Assembly: GCF_011516765.1 (NCBI RefSeq)
Contig: NZ_JAAABN010000022.1
Span: forward strand, 1-35,523
Length of the DNA: 35,523 nucleotides
Reading direction: 5' to 3'
Source: Acetobacter sicerae
GTDB lineage: Bacteria; Pseudomonadota; Alphaproteobacteria; Acetobacterales; Acetobacteraceae
Shown here one piece after another: positions 23,991 through 32,717 of this stretch; position 1 is the first letter of the stretch, and every line of letters begins with the position of its first letter. A model generated the notes under the pieces. That model was not told where the DNA came from. It saw only the letters and a list, made by a program, of their open reading frames with translations, and did not search any database. The position numbers were made by a program, and so were the translations under genes.

Positions 23991-24776
23991 TTATCTGTCG
24001 CTGTGTGGAGGCTGCTCTGACGGACGTGATGGCCAGCGTAAAACCGGTTCCGTGCGGCCGTCAGCCGGAGGCTTGTCGCCTGCCCCGGTCGGAGGAGGCG
24101 GCTGTCGCGAGAAGACGGGGGCCTCGGGACGATCCGCATTGTGCCAGGGCATCCGGCCCGCTGACCGGTCCACTGGCGGGATTGCGGGAGCCTCCCGTTC
24201 CGGGCGCGTTGCACGGAGTTCCGGTGGACGTGGCGGACCGGGTTCATAGGCGTCGGAAGCGCGTAGCGGGGAGGACGAGCCGAAAGACGGGGTCGTCCGT
24301 TCCCGACGCATGGAAAATGGTTTTTCGGCCGGTGCGGGCGTCTCGTCAGAAAGGTCATCCGCACGTGTGACAGGAGCGCGTGGCGCTGCTTCCGGATCGG
24401 GTTGCACAATGTCCGGTGGCAGGAGCGGTGAGGGGGCCATGCCGGTCGCGCGGGCGCGCGGTGCGGACGTCGGCTGAAATTCCGGAGTGGGAGCAGGCGC
24501 CGCCGCAGCGGGCGGGATCCACTCTTCCTGTGGCGCTGACGTCTCGGGCTTCCTGCGGGCTGTCGTCTGCTCCGGAACGAGCGCACCGACACGCATGGTC
24601 AGGACGCGGAGATCGGCCCTCGCATCCTCAAGCTGCAATGCGATTTCAGACAGCCGCCCTTTCACGCCATAAACGGCGAAAGGCATCAGCAGAAACGCTA
24701 CAAGGACAACGATTCCAAAGCCGAGCAGCAGAACCTGCGCCCAGAGTGGCATCCAGTCGGGAATAGCAAGAGACAT
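23991..24776 (-). CDS. Membrane-anchored Pro-rich hypothetical protein
   Basis: 261 residues with one N-terminal membrane helix (about residues 9-36, LWAQVLLLGFGIVVLVAFLL), then a short coiled coil (GRLSEIALQLEDARADLRVL) and about 190 residues rich in Pro, Ala, Arg and Ser that are probably disordered. The family is not recognised. Single-span proteins with a coiled coil and a disordered Pro-rich tail often act as envelope scaffolds, but nothing here proves that. High G+C and low complexity produce long open frames on the other strand, which I regard as shadows. It precedes the kinase-flippase group in the same direction, 94 bases away from ATG 23896. Confidence 0.65.
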   Translation of the reverse strand: MSLAIPDWMPLWAQVLLLGFGIVVLVAFLLMPFAVYGVKGRLSEIALQLEDARADLRVLTMRVGALVPEQTTARRKPETSAPQEEWIPPAAAAPAPTPEFQPTSAPRARATGMAPSPLLPPDIVQPDPEAAPRAPVTRADDLSDETPAPAEKPFSMRRERTTPSFGSSSPLRASDAYEPGPPRPPELRATRPEREAPAIPPVDRSAGRMPWHNADRPEAPVFSRQPPPPTGAGDKPPADGRTEPVLRWPSRPSEQPPHSDR

Positions 24777-25034
24777 TGTCAGACAGACGCTCCGGAAGAC
24801 ATTTCTGGCGTCCCTTTACGTCAGGACGTCGGACTTTGCATCATCGCGTAATTTGGTCGGTAACGCCAAGACTAAGATGATCTCGTCATGCAACCAGAAA
24901 CGCGTCGTGGGAACGGCGGTGGCTTTGTCTGCGAAGACTGTTTTTGAAAGTCATCCGGGCAGCAGACACTGCTATCGTGACTGCGTGCTTTGTGTAGACG
25001 CAGCGAGCCGAATCCTGAGTGTGTCAGGAAACGA

Positions 25035-25388
25035 TCAACTGCCTCTGTAGGTTGAATAGGCAAACGGCGCGACCAGAAGCGGCACATGATAATGGCTGCC
25101 CGTCCTGCCTTCGCGCGGTGCTGCAATACCGAAAGCGATCGGCACGGTGTCGAGAAATGGCGGGTCGCTTAGTTCAACGCCTTCACGACGGAAATAGGGG
25201 GCGACCGCAAACTCCAGCCGGTAGGAACCGGGTTCCAGTTCTCCGAGCGATTTCAGTTCCGGGCAGCGCCCGTCTTCATTGGTGACGCCAGCGAACAGTA
25301 TGGTGTCACCCCGCCAGAGCGTGACCGACATGCCGACAGCCGGTCGGCCGCTGACCTGATCCAGAACATGGGTTGAAAGACTGCTCAT
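25035..25388 (-). CDS. uraH: 5-hydroxyisourate hydrolase (transthyretin-like)
   Basis: A 117-residue enzyme that opens the ring of 5-hydroxyisourate to give OHCU. It starts LSTHVLDQVSGRPAVGM with His7. Arg41 follows in NEDGRC, SHYHVPLL carries His99/His101, and the protein ends with the diagnostic YRGS tetrapeptide. No export signal is present, so it acts in the cytoplasm. It is the last gene of a six-gene operon; its ATG overlaps the uraD stop by four bases. Its substrate is made by urate oxidase or HpxO, neither of which is in the window. Confidence 0.95.
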   Translation of the reverse strand: MSSLSTHVLDQVSGRPAVGMSVTLWRGDTILFAGVTNEDGRCPELKSLGELEPGSYRLEFAVAPYFRREGVELSDPPFLDTVPIAFGIAAPREGRTGSHYHVPLLVAPFAYSTYRGS

Positions 25389-25912
25389 GCTTTCGTCTCC
25401 AGTGCTTTCAGAACATCGCGGCAGCGTATGGCGGCGATCTTGTCGATTTCCGCCAGCGCGGCACGGCGCTCCTCATCGGCGGAATTGCGCGTCCGGCGCT
25501 CCATTTCGTTGAGAATATGGTCCTTCTCGCTGAGCCGGACACAGATGATGAAGGGCATGTCGAATTTTGCCCGGTAGGCCTCATTGCTCGTCGTGAAGCG
25601 GGCATGCTCGGCGGGCGTCAGACGATCAAGCCCTGCGGAAGACTGCTCGTTCTGCGAGGCTGCGGTCAGTGTTTCATCGACCCCGACCTTACGCGCCAGT
25701 TCGGGATGCTCGCGGATCAGCCGCATCTGGGCGTCGGACGGCGCATGCGCCACCACGTCACGGAAGGCGGCGAGCAGTGCATCCTCATCCTGAAAAGGCC
25801 GCGCCTTCCATGCTTCCTGCGCGATCCATGGCGAATGTTCGTAGAGCGCACCGAATAGCTTCGTGAAGTCGTCCTGATTCAGCGCGTTGATAGAAGTGAA
25901 AATGGCGTTCAT
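25385..25912 (-). CDS. uraD: OHCU decarboxylase
   Basis: 175 residues, the normal length. The enzyme turns OHCU into (S)-allantoin. Landmarks are LYEHSPWIAQEAW, the catalytic His69 in LIREHPELA, Glu89 in ASQNEQSSAGLD and Arg126 in FIICVRLSEK. It overlaps puuE upstream and uraH downstream by four bases each, so the two enzymes that follow urate oxidation are made together. The short C-terminus lacks a targeting signal. Confidence 0.95.
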   Translation of the reverse strand: MNAIFTSINALNQDDFTKLFGALYEHSPWIAQEAWKARPFQDEDALLAAFRDVVAHAPSDAQMRLIREHPELARKVGVDETLTAASQNEQSSAGLDRLTPAEHARFTTSNEAYRAKFDMPFIICVRLSEKDHILNEMERRTRNSADEERRAALAEIDKIAAIRCRDVLKALETKA

Positions 25913-26823
25913 TCCGGAAAGACCTTGAGCCAGTGCCGGGCGATATCGATACGTCTGGCGATCCAGACCCGGTCATGCTGTTGCACATGATCGAGGAACC
26001 GCGCCACGGCCCGGGCCCGGCCCGGTCGCCCGGCGATGCGGCCATGAAGCCCGACAGACATCATCTTCGGTCGAGAGGCTCCTTCTTCCCATAACTGATC
26101 GAACGTATCGCGCAGGTAGCGGAAGAACTCCTCGCCTTCTGAAAAGCCGTTATACGCCACGATCTTCATGTCATTCACGTCGAGCGTGTAAGGCACGATG
26201 AGCTGAGGTCGGCCGGTCACGGATTCCCATGTGTGATCGTAATAGGGAAGGTCGTCGGCGTAGGAATCGGCGTCATAGACAAAGCCGCCCTCTTCGGCGA
26301 TCAGTCGGGCGGTGTTCGGACTGGTGCGCCCCTGATACCAGCCCAGCGGACGCTTGCCGGTCAGCGCCTGCTGGAGCGCAATCGCACGCTGGATATGGTG
26401 ACGTTCAATCTCTTCAGGCACATCCTGATAATCGATCCAGCGCAGACCGTGCGAGGCGATTTCCCAGTCCGCCTTCATCATGGCGAAGACCGCTTCCGGA
26501 TTGCGCGCCATCGCTTCGGCGACGCCGAAGACCGTGACCGGTAACTCGCGTTCCGTGAACAGGCGGTGCAGACGCCAGAAGCCGGCGCGGGAGCCATATT
26601 CGTAAAGGCTCTCCATCGCCATCGCCCGTGCGCCGGGAATGGAGCGTGCGCCGACCATTTCGGACAGGAACGCTTCCGATCCGGCGTCACCATGCAGGAC
26701 GGAGTTTTCAGCGCCTTCCTCGTAATTGATGACGAACTGCACGGCGATACGGGCCTTGCCGGGCCATTCCGGGTCCGGCGGGTTCGCGCCGTAACCCACC
26801 ATGTCGCGGGGATAAGTGCTCAT
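25909..26823 (-). CDS. puuE: Allantoinase, PuuE (polysaccharide deacetylase fold) type
   Basis: 304 residues from ATG 26823, which overlaps the previous stop by ATGA; an in-frame start further upstream would lie inside the aminotransferase gene. The protein opens with YPRDMVGYGANPPDPEWPGK and INYEEGAE, then SHGLRWIDYQ and GWYQGRTSPNTARLIAEEGG, the conserved sequence of the metal-independent cyclic-imide/allantoinase branch of the NodB-fold enzymes. It opens allantoin to allantoate. This replaces the zinc amidohydrolase-type AllB found in Escherichia coli. Confidence 0.93.
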   Translation of the reverse strand: MSTYPRDMVGYGANPPDPEWPGKARIAVQFVINYEEGAENSVLHGDAGSEAFLSEMVGARSIPGARAMAMESLYEYGSRAGFWRLHRLFTERELPVTVFGVAEAMARNPEAVFAMMKADWEIASHGLRWIDYQDVPEEIERHHIQRAIALQQALTGKRPLGWYQGRTSPNTARLIAEEGGFVYDADSYADDLPYYDHTWESVTGRPQLIVPYTLDVNDMKIVAYNGFSEGEEFFRYLRDTFDQLWEEGASRPKMMSVGLHGRIAGRPGRARAVARFLDHVQQHDRVWIARRIDIARHWLKVFPE

Positions 26824-28082
26824 GCGTCGTGCGCTTTCAGGGCGTCCGGAAGAGCCCTGTTCCACGCGATCAGCGCCGCATCCACGCCAGCGCCTCGCGG
26901 GGTGGCGTAGCCTTCCGCGGCCAGAACGCTTTCCAGCGCGCCAAGCGTCAGCAGCACCTTATGCTTCATGGCGTTATAACCCATCGCGCCGATCCGCCAG
27001 ATCTTCCCAGCCTGTGGACCGAACGCTGTGCCGATCTCGATCTCGAAATCCTCGCGCATCCGGCGACGCACGGCCTCGCCATTCACGCCATCGGGAATCC
27101 ACACACCGGTCACGTTCGTCATGCGGTATTCATCATGCCCGAACACGTTCAGCCCGAGCGCTCGCAGTCCCGCCGTCATGGCGGCTCCGGCGGCCCGATG
27201 ACGATCGAAGCGGTTCTTGAGACCTTCTTCCAGCATCACGCGCCCACATTCACGTGCGCCGTAAAGCATGGTGGTCGCCTCGGTATGATGGTTCAGGCGC
27301 TTCTCCGACCAGTAATCCATGACCATCGCCAGATCGAAATAGTTGGAACTGATCCGCGCCCCATAGCCATCATCGGCGTCCGCACCACGGATGCCTTTCT
27401 CCACATGGCGGCGGCTGAAGATATGTTCGGCGGCGCGATCGGAAATCGTGATGGGTGCGGAGCCCGGCGGGCCGCCCATGCACTTCTGAAGCCCGGCCGT
27501 CACGATATCCAGACCGCAGCCATCCACATCGACCGGCATGCCGCCAAGCGTGGCGGTGGCGTCGACATAGGACAGCACATCATACTTGCGGCAGAGGTCG
27601 CCCAGTCCCTCGAGCGGTTGCGCCGTCGTGGTGGAAGTGTCGCCATGGATGCAGGCGAACACGCGCGGCTTGTGTTCCCTGAAGGCGGCATCGATGGCGT
27701 CCAGAGAGGCGACTTCGCCCCACTCCAGATCGAGCGTGCGGATATCGGCGCCAATCCGCTCGGCGATCTCGGACAGCAGCAGTCCAAACCGTCCGGCACG
27801 CACGATCAGCACCGTCATGCCGGGTTCCAGCAGCGACACCAGCGCCGCCTCGATGCCCGCGCGCGCCGTGCCGTCGATCAGGAACGTCCAGCGGTTCCGC
27901 GTCATGAACACTTCGCGATAGAGTTCCATCGTTTCGTTCATGTAGGTCGTCATCTCTGGGTCGAACTGCCCGAGCATGTCCGCGCTCATCGCCCGCAGCA
28001 CACGCGGATGAACGTTGACCGGTCCCGGCCCCATCAACAGGCGTTGCGGCGGATCGATCTGGCCGAAAACTGGCACGGTCAT
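26820..28082 (-). CDS. pucG: (S)-ureidoglycine-glyoxylate aminotransferase (class V, PLP)
   Basis: 420 residues of the alanine-glyoxylate aminotransferase family. LLMGPGPVNVHPRVL is the typical start. GTARAGIEAALVSLL binds the cofactor phosphate, Asp174 in SYVDATATLGG contacts the PLP ring, and Lys200 in TAGLQKCMGGPPG is the Schiff-base lysine. Within an operon with allantoate amidohydrolase it is best read as PucG/HpxJ, which transfers the amino group of ureidoglycine to glyoxylate giving oxalurate and glycine. No ureidoglycine aminohydrolase (AllE) is encoded nearby, which supports this branch. Serine- or alanine-glyoxylate activity is a less likely alternative. Confidence 0.9.
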   Translation of the reverse strand: MTVPVFGQIDPPQRLLMGPGPVNVHPRVLRAMSADMLGQFDPEMTTYMNETMELYREVFMTRNRWTFLIDGTARAGIEAALVSLLEPGMTVLIVRAGRFGLLLSEIAERIGADIRTLDLEWGEVASLDAIDAAFREHKPRVFACIHGDTSTTTAQPLEGLGDLCRKYDVLSYVDATATLGGMPVDVDGCGLDIVTAGLQKCMGGPPGSAPITISDRAAEHIFSRRHVEKGIRGADADDGYGARISSNYFDLAMVMDYWSEKRLNHHTEATTMLYGARECGRVMLEEGLKNRFDRHRAAGAAMTAGLRALGLNVFGHDEYRMTNVTGVWIPDGVNGEAVRRRMREDFEIEIGTAFGPQAGKIWRIGAMGYNAMKHKVLLTLGALESVLAAEGYATPRGAGVDAALIAWNRALPDALKAHDA

Positions 28083-29392
28083 GCGGAATGTCTCCCTTGG
28101 GTCTGGCTGTAATCGTCGGCGAAGAGTCGGACAAATCGGGTCAGCGCGGTGACAGCCTCGCCCACGTCGGCGGGTAGCACGGCTTCCGCCGGGTTGTGGC
28201 TGATGCCTTTCTCGCAGCGGATGAACAGCATCGACATCGGGGCCAGTCGCGCCATGATCATGGCGTCATGCCCCGCGCCACTGACCAGCACCCGCGCAGG
28301 CTCGCCGGTCACGTCCTGCACGGCTGTTTCCATCAGCGCCATGAGGCGCGGATCGCAGGGGGAGGGATCAAGATCCTCGCGCGGGATGATCTCGATCTCT
28401 ATGCCGCGACGCTCGGCAATGTCTTTGAGGGCGGCAAGAATGTCGTTCATGGCCCTGTCGCGTGTTGCGATGGTGCCGGCGCGGGCGTCGATGGTGAAGG
28501 TGACATCGCCCGGCACGACATTTGTCACGCCCGGCCATGTGCGCAACGAGCCGACTGTCGCCACAAGCCCGTCGCGATCCCCGCCAGCCACGCCAATGCG
28601 CTCAATCGCCAGAACCATCTCCGATGCCGCCGTCAGCGCATCCCGGCGCAGCGACATCGCCATGGTGCCGGCATGACCGGCCATGCCATGCAGTCTGATC
28701 TCGAAACGACGCTGCGCCGCAATGCCGCTCACCACACCGAGCGCCCGTCCTTCGGCTTCCAGAACCGGACCCTGTTCGATATGCGCTTCGACATAGGCCA
28801 GCACACTGTCCTTGCGGCGTTTCGCAGCCGCCATGCCGCGAGGCGTCAGCCCTACACGCGCCAGAGCCTGTTCGACGGTGATGCCGTCAACATCATGCAG
28901 TTCGGCAAAAGCGGCGACAGGGTCATCCTCTTCCAGAACACCGGCGATGGAGCGGGTGGTCAGCATGGTGATGGGAAAGCGTGATCCTTCCTCGTCCCCG
29001 AAACCGACAATCTCGATGGCGAATGGAAAGCGCTCGCCACGTTCATGAAATCCGGCCACCACTTCGAGCGCCGTTATGACGCCGAGCATGCCGTCGTAGC
29101 GACCGCCATCCCGCACGGAGTCCAGATGCGAACCGAACAGCAGCGCGGGCGCGTCCGGCGTGCTGCCTTCATAACGTCCGATCAGGTTGGCGGCGGCATC
29201 CTGCCGCACCGTCATGCCCGCCTGACGCATCCAGTTCGAGATGGCTTCGACCGTGGCGATAAAGCCCGGACCAAGCCAGGGACGGAAGAGCAGATCGTTT
29301 TCGTCGCTGAAGGGAGGTTTGCCGAGCACATCGCATCGGGCGACAGCGCGTTCTCCTGTAACTGTCCCTGATTCTGTCATGGCTTTTACCAT
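28079..29392 (-). CDS. allC: Allantoate amidohydrolase (M20 / hydantoinase-carbamoylase family)
   Basis: A 437-residue two-metal amidase that removes ammonia and CO2 from allantoate to leave ureidoglycine. Metal ligands: His89 and Asp91 in GSHLDSV, Asp100 in GGRYDG, Glu134/Glu135 in GDEEGSRF, His204 in EAHIEQGPVLE and a last His in KGISHNPAE. The dimerisation domain contains the GMAGHAGT stretch. The start at 29392 overlaps the upstream stop by seven bases; ATG 29380 is also possible. It overlaps the aminotransferase gene by four bases, so its product would be passed straight on. Confidence 0.92.
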   Translation of the reverse strand: MVKAMTESGTVTGERAVARCDVLGKPPFSDENDLLFRPWLGPGFIATVEAISNWMRQAGMTVRQDAAANLIGRYEGSTPDAPALLFGSHLDSVRDGGRYDGMLGVITALEVVAGFHERGERFPFAIEIVGFGDEEGSRFPITMLTTRSIAGVLEEDDPVAAFAELHDVDGITVEQALARVGLTPRGMAAAKRRKDSVLAYVEAHIEQGPVLEAEGRALGVVSGIAAQRRFEIRLHGMAGHAGTMAMSLRRDALTAASEMVLAIERIGVAGGDRDGLVATVGSLRTWPGVTNVVPGDVTFTIDARAGTIATRDRAMNDILAALKDIAERRGIEIEIIPREDLDPSPCDPRLMALMETAVQDVTGEPARVLVSGAGHDAMIMARLAPMSMLFIRCEKGISHNPAEAVLPADVGEAVTALTRFVRLFADDYSQTQGRHSA

Positions 29393-30981
29393 GCCGCGAC
29401 CCCTCCATCACTGCGCGGATCAGTCGCGCCTTCAATCACGCCATCCGCATGACGGACCAGCGCCCCGGCATGTCCCATCATGGACGTGAAAGGCGCAACC
29501 CGTTCGATGGCGTGTCCGGCAGCGCCAAGCTGCGCGATCAGAGCCGGATCGAACCGGTCTTCATATTTCAGCGTCACGCTTTCCTGTCCCCATGTGCGCC
29601 CCAGCAGCCAGCGCGGCGCGGTGACGGCGGCCTGAAGACCCATGCCATAGCGGGCATAACGCGAGAACACGGCTGCCTGCGTCTGCGGCTGTCCTTCGCC
29701 GCCCATCGTGCCGTACACCATCACGCGTCCGTCGTCGAAGCGGGCCGCGGCCGGGTTCAGCGTATGGAACGGCTTGCGTCCGGGCTTCAGCGTGTTCCAG
29801 CCATCTTCCTCCAGACGGAAACTCGCGCCACGGTTCTGCCAGACGATGCCGGTCTGCGGTAACACGACGCCCGAGCCGAACTCGAAATAGGTGCTCTGGA
29901 TCATGCTGACGGCGACGCCACTGGCATCGACCGCGCCCATCCACACGGTGTCACCCGCCTGCGAAGGATACGGCCATGGTGCGGCGCGTTGCCGATCAAT
30001 CGCGGCGGCCATGGCGTCCAATGCCGCGGGATCATCCAGCAGATGCTGCGCTTCCACCGTCATGTAGGCCGGGTCGCCCACATGCGTGTCGCGGTAACGG
30101 AAGGCCTGCTTGGTGGCTTCGATCAGTCCGTGAATATGCGCGAAACTCTCACCTTCATCAGCTTTCAGCCTGTCGAAGAGTGTGAGGATGAGCAGGGACG
30201 CAACGCCCTGTGTCGGAGGGGCCATGTTGTAGAGCGTCGCACCCCTGATCGGCACAGAGAGCGCGGACCGGACCTGCGCCCGATGAGTTGCAAGATCTTC
30301 CGCACTGACCGGACTTCCTGCGCTTGCAAGATCGGCGGCGATGCGGCGGGCGAGGGAACCGGTGTAGAAATCCTGAAGACCGGATGAAGCGAGTTCACGG
30401 AGAGTCGCGCCGAGAGCCGGGTTGCGGAGGATGTCACCTTCCTCCAGCGGACGACCTTCGGGTTCAAAAACGACTGCATAACCGGGAGCCTGCGTGAGTT
30501 CGGCTGATTTCTCGCGGGCCAGCGCGGCGCCTCCTGCCGTGACAGGCACGCCGGCTTCGGCATGGTGAATCGCTTCGGCAAGGATCTGTTGCAGCGGCAG
30601 GACGGACCCATTGACTTTTTCCGCCAGTTCCATCGCTTTCGCCCATCCGGAAAGAGTGCCCGCGACCGTATTGGCGGCCAGCGGTCCTCGCCACGGAATG
30701 GTTGCGTGTCCAGCCTTTCGATACAGCGGCAGATCGGCGGCGGCGGCGGCGGCTCCGCAGGCGTCAATGGTCTCGGTGCGTCCGTCGGGCCACGTGATGA
30801 GCCAGAAGGCGTCGCCGCCGATGGAGGTCATGTGTGGATAAACGACGGCGAGGGCGGCGGCAGTGGCCACGACGGCTTCAAGAGCCGAGCCGCCGTCACG
30901 AAGAATGGCAAGACCCGCCTGTGACGCCAGATGGTGCGGTGCGGTAACCATTCCGCGTAATGAACGGGCCGTATGCAGCAT
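29386..30981 (-). CDS. hpxW: Gamma-glutamyltransferase-fold Ntn hydrolase, probable oxamate amidohydrolase
   Basis: 531 residues. The proenzyme would cleave itself before Thr345 in QAGDTVWMGAVDASG, the new N-terminal nucleophile. VSMIQSTYFEFGSGVVLPQT and IVWQNRGASF follow, which match the oxamate amidohydrolase (HpxW) branch better than true gamma-glutamyltransferases. No signal peptide is present, whereas glutathione-degrading enzymes are periplasmic. As the first gene of an operon with allC and pucG, it would hydrolyse oxamate made from oxalurate to oxalate and ammonia, as in the Klebsiella hpx system. The transcarbamoylase step is not encoded in the window. The functional call is therefore an inference from motif and context. 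Confidence 0.78.
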   Translation of the reverse strand: MLHTARSLRGMVTAPHHLASQAGLAILRDGGSALEAVVATAAALAVVYPHMTSIGGDAFWLITWPDGRTETIDACGAAAAAADLPLYRKAGHATIPWRGPLAANTVAGTLSGWAKAMELAEKVNGSVLPLQQILAEAIHHAEAGVPVTAGGAALAREKSAELTQAPGYAVVFEPEGRPLEEGDILRNPALGATLRELASSGLQDFYTGSLARRIAADLASAGSPVSAEDLATHRAQVRSALSVPIRGATLYNMAPPTQGVASLLILTLFDRLKADEGESFAHIHGLIEATKQAFRYRDTHVGDPAYMTVEAQHLLDDPAALDAMAAAIDRQRAAPWPYPSQAGDTVWMGAVDASGVAVSMIQSTYFEFGSGVVLPQTGIVWQNRGASFRLEEDGWNTLKPGRKPFHTLNPAAARFDDGRVMVYGTMGGEGQPQTQAAVFSRYARYGMGLQAAVTAPRWLLGRTWGQESVTLKYEDRFDPALIAQLGAAGHAIERVAPFTSMMGHAGALVRHADGVIEGATDPRSDGGVAAW

Positions 30982-31317
30982 CCTGCAGCCACCTTTCCTG
31001 TTGCCTGTGGATCAGCGTTTCATGTCGGAGATGTAACTGGAAAAATCTTTATTTGCCAGTTGTCGCCGTGATGAAATGGATGGTTGCCGTGTTCGTGGTC
31101 GCCGGAAGGACGAAATGAAGGCGTGGTTCATCCGGACAAGACATTTCTCTCATGGATTTCCGGTTCTGGCGGCGCAGGCTGGAGCGCTGACATGACATTG
31201 CGACAATATCGTAACGATCACTTTTTTGCTGGTCTGGAACGAAACCGTCGTGATTCCGGCTTCACTGCATGACATGTCGGATCTCCGGGTTGATACGGCA
31301 TGCGCAGTAACAGAGAC
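30982..31317. other. Intergenic region upstream of the ureide operon
   Basis: 336 bases between the transporter stop and the first operon gene, both on the minus strand. No gene is seen. It holds the palindrome at 31035-31061, a good place for an operator. I could not pick out a reliable -35/-10 pair or a sigma-54 site. Confidence 0.5.
31035..31061. promoter_or_regulatory. Palindromic operator candidate
   Basis: AACTGGAAAAA (31035-31045) is mirrored by ATTTGCCAGTT (31051-31061): the outer six bases are perfectly complementary and the inner A/T tract continues the symmetry with one mismatch. It lies 54 bases before the first operon ATG (30981). The cognate regulator is not in the window. Confidence 0.4.
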
Positions 31318-32640
31318 TCAGCCTTTGTCATGCCCCCAGTACGTGACGTCCATGCCGTTCCTTTCGCACTCGCGGGAGATGCGAAGCCCGGAGGTGGCTT
31401 CAAAAATACGGCAGATGACATAGGCGGGCACAGCAGACAGCAGGATCACGGTGATGATTCCCAATAGCTGAAATAGCGGCGTGATATGGGCATGATCGAG
31501 CGCGTAAGGCGCAGGCAGATCCGTAAAACCACCCGTTCCAGTTCCCCAGTGCAGGAAACCGCCAGCCAGAGAACCGACGATACCGGGTCCAAAAGCGAGA
31601 GGGGCCACTTTCGGCTCGTCGATGCGTAGATGCACGAGCACGCGGGAAACAATCACGGCAAGGATCGGTCCGATCACGCCGAAAGCAAGACTTTCCATCG
31701 AACCGGCAACGTCAAAAACAGTGCCGGTCATGACGGCTCCGGCAATGGGGCCGAAAAACACCCAGACCGGTTCTCTGAGAAGCGCCGCCAGAGCAGCGCC
31801 GCTGACACCGCCTCCCAGCAGGGCGAGGAACACGTTTTTCAGCACGATACCCAGTCCGGTCGGGACCATGGTGATGCCATAAACAGTCTTCCCCGGAGTG
31901 ATCCATGTCGAGCCGAGCGCAATGAGGGGGATCGCCATGAAAACGAACAGCGCTCCGGAAGCAATGTTGCCGTAATTGCCTGGTTTCGGCTGCACCCCTT
32001 CAGGATCGGGGATAAACACGCCAGCCCGCGGTCCCATCCGCCATGCGGTCACTAGCGTCCATGTACCGGTAAAGACGTAAAGCGCGACGGCTCCTTCGAA
32101 ATCATGCAGGCCGTTATTGGTGAGAGGTGAAAGCGGGCCCCATGTCAGATACGCCGCGAGCGGGCAGAAGATGAGGCCCGTTGCGAGGGACATCACATAG
32201 AGCGGCGCACTGCGTATGCGCTCCACCGTTCCGCTGTGAATGAGGGCGACGGTCGCCATGGCGAAGGTCACGAAGAAGACCGAGAAGACCTGCTGCGTAT
32301 CAGCTCCCGGCACCAGTTTCGGGTCCTGCGCCATGGCCGGGGTGCTCATGGCGGCGCTTCCGGGCCACCAGTCAAGAAAGGCCTGCACGAACGGATGCGG
32401 CGTGCCGAAGGCGGTATAGAACTGCCACTGCCAGATGGCGTCACCCACAAAGAACGTAGCGAGACCGCCGATCATGCAGGTCGTTATTTTCTGCACCCAG
32501 CAATGCAGAACATTGTCTTTCCGGACCAGTCCGGCATCGACCAGACCAAGGCCGATCAGAACCAGAATCACACTGACGGCGCTGATGACATAAATGAAAG
32601 CGGACAGAATATTCGCCGTCGAGACCTGTTCAGGAAACAT
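31318..32640 (-). CDS. Amt/Rh-family transporter lacking the twin pore histidines
   Basis: A 440-residue membrane protein with about 11 helices. Family signs: FAMATVALIHSGTVERIRSAP aligns with the Amt segment ending ALAERIRFSA. HDFEGAVALY (from Asp180) aligns with the DFAGGTVVH segment, and the C-terminal GLR...ERNGMDV...GH tail is the Amt regulatory tail. At the place of His168 of Escherichia coli AmtB there is Tyr188, and at His318 the region DEPKVAPLAF gives Phe350; no histidine is aligned. Both are almost invariant in ammonium channels. AAAGGT precedes the ATG. Position before the ureide operon suggests transport of ammonium or of a purine breakdown product. Confidence 0.8.
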   Translation of the reverse strand: MFPEQVSTANILSAFIYVISAVSVILVLIGLGLVDAGLVRKDNVLHCWVQKITTCMIGGLATFFVGDAIWQWQFYTAFGTPHPFVQAFLDWWPGSAAMSTPAMAQDPKLVPGADTQQVFSVFFVTFAMATVALIHSGTVERIRSAPLYVMSLATGLIFCPLAAYLTWGPLSPLTNNGLHDFEGAVALYVFTGTWTLVTAWRMGPRAGVFIPDPEGVQPKPGNYGNIASGALFVFMAIPLIALGSTWITPGKTVYGITMVPTGLGIVLKNVFLALLGGGVSGAALAALLREPVWVFFGPIAGAVMTGTVFDVAGSMESLAFGVIGPILAVIVSRVLVHLRIDEPKVAPLAFGPGIVGSLAGGFLHWGTGTGGFTDLPAPYALDHAHITPLFQLLGIITVILLSAVPAYVICRIFEATSGLRISRECERNGMDVTYWGHDKG

Positions 32641-32717
32641 GGGTGAACCTTTATGAAACGCCGGACTGTCCGGTATGGAGCTTTCTGTAACGCAAAAGCT
32701 CTATGCGCAACGGGCAG

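Noticed and set aside
26829..28112. Long open frame (over 400 codons) on the plus strand opposite pucG
   Set aside because: It mirrors the high-G+C aminotransferase gene, has His/Arg-rich unprotein-like composition and no recognisable domain.
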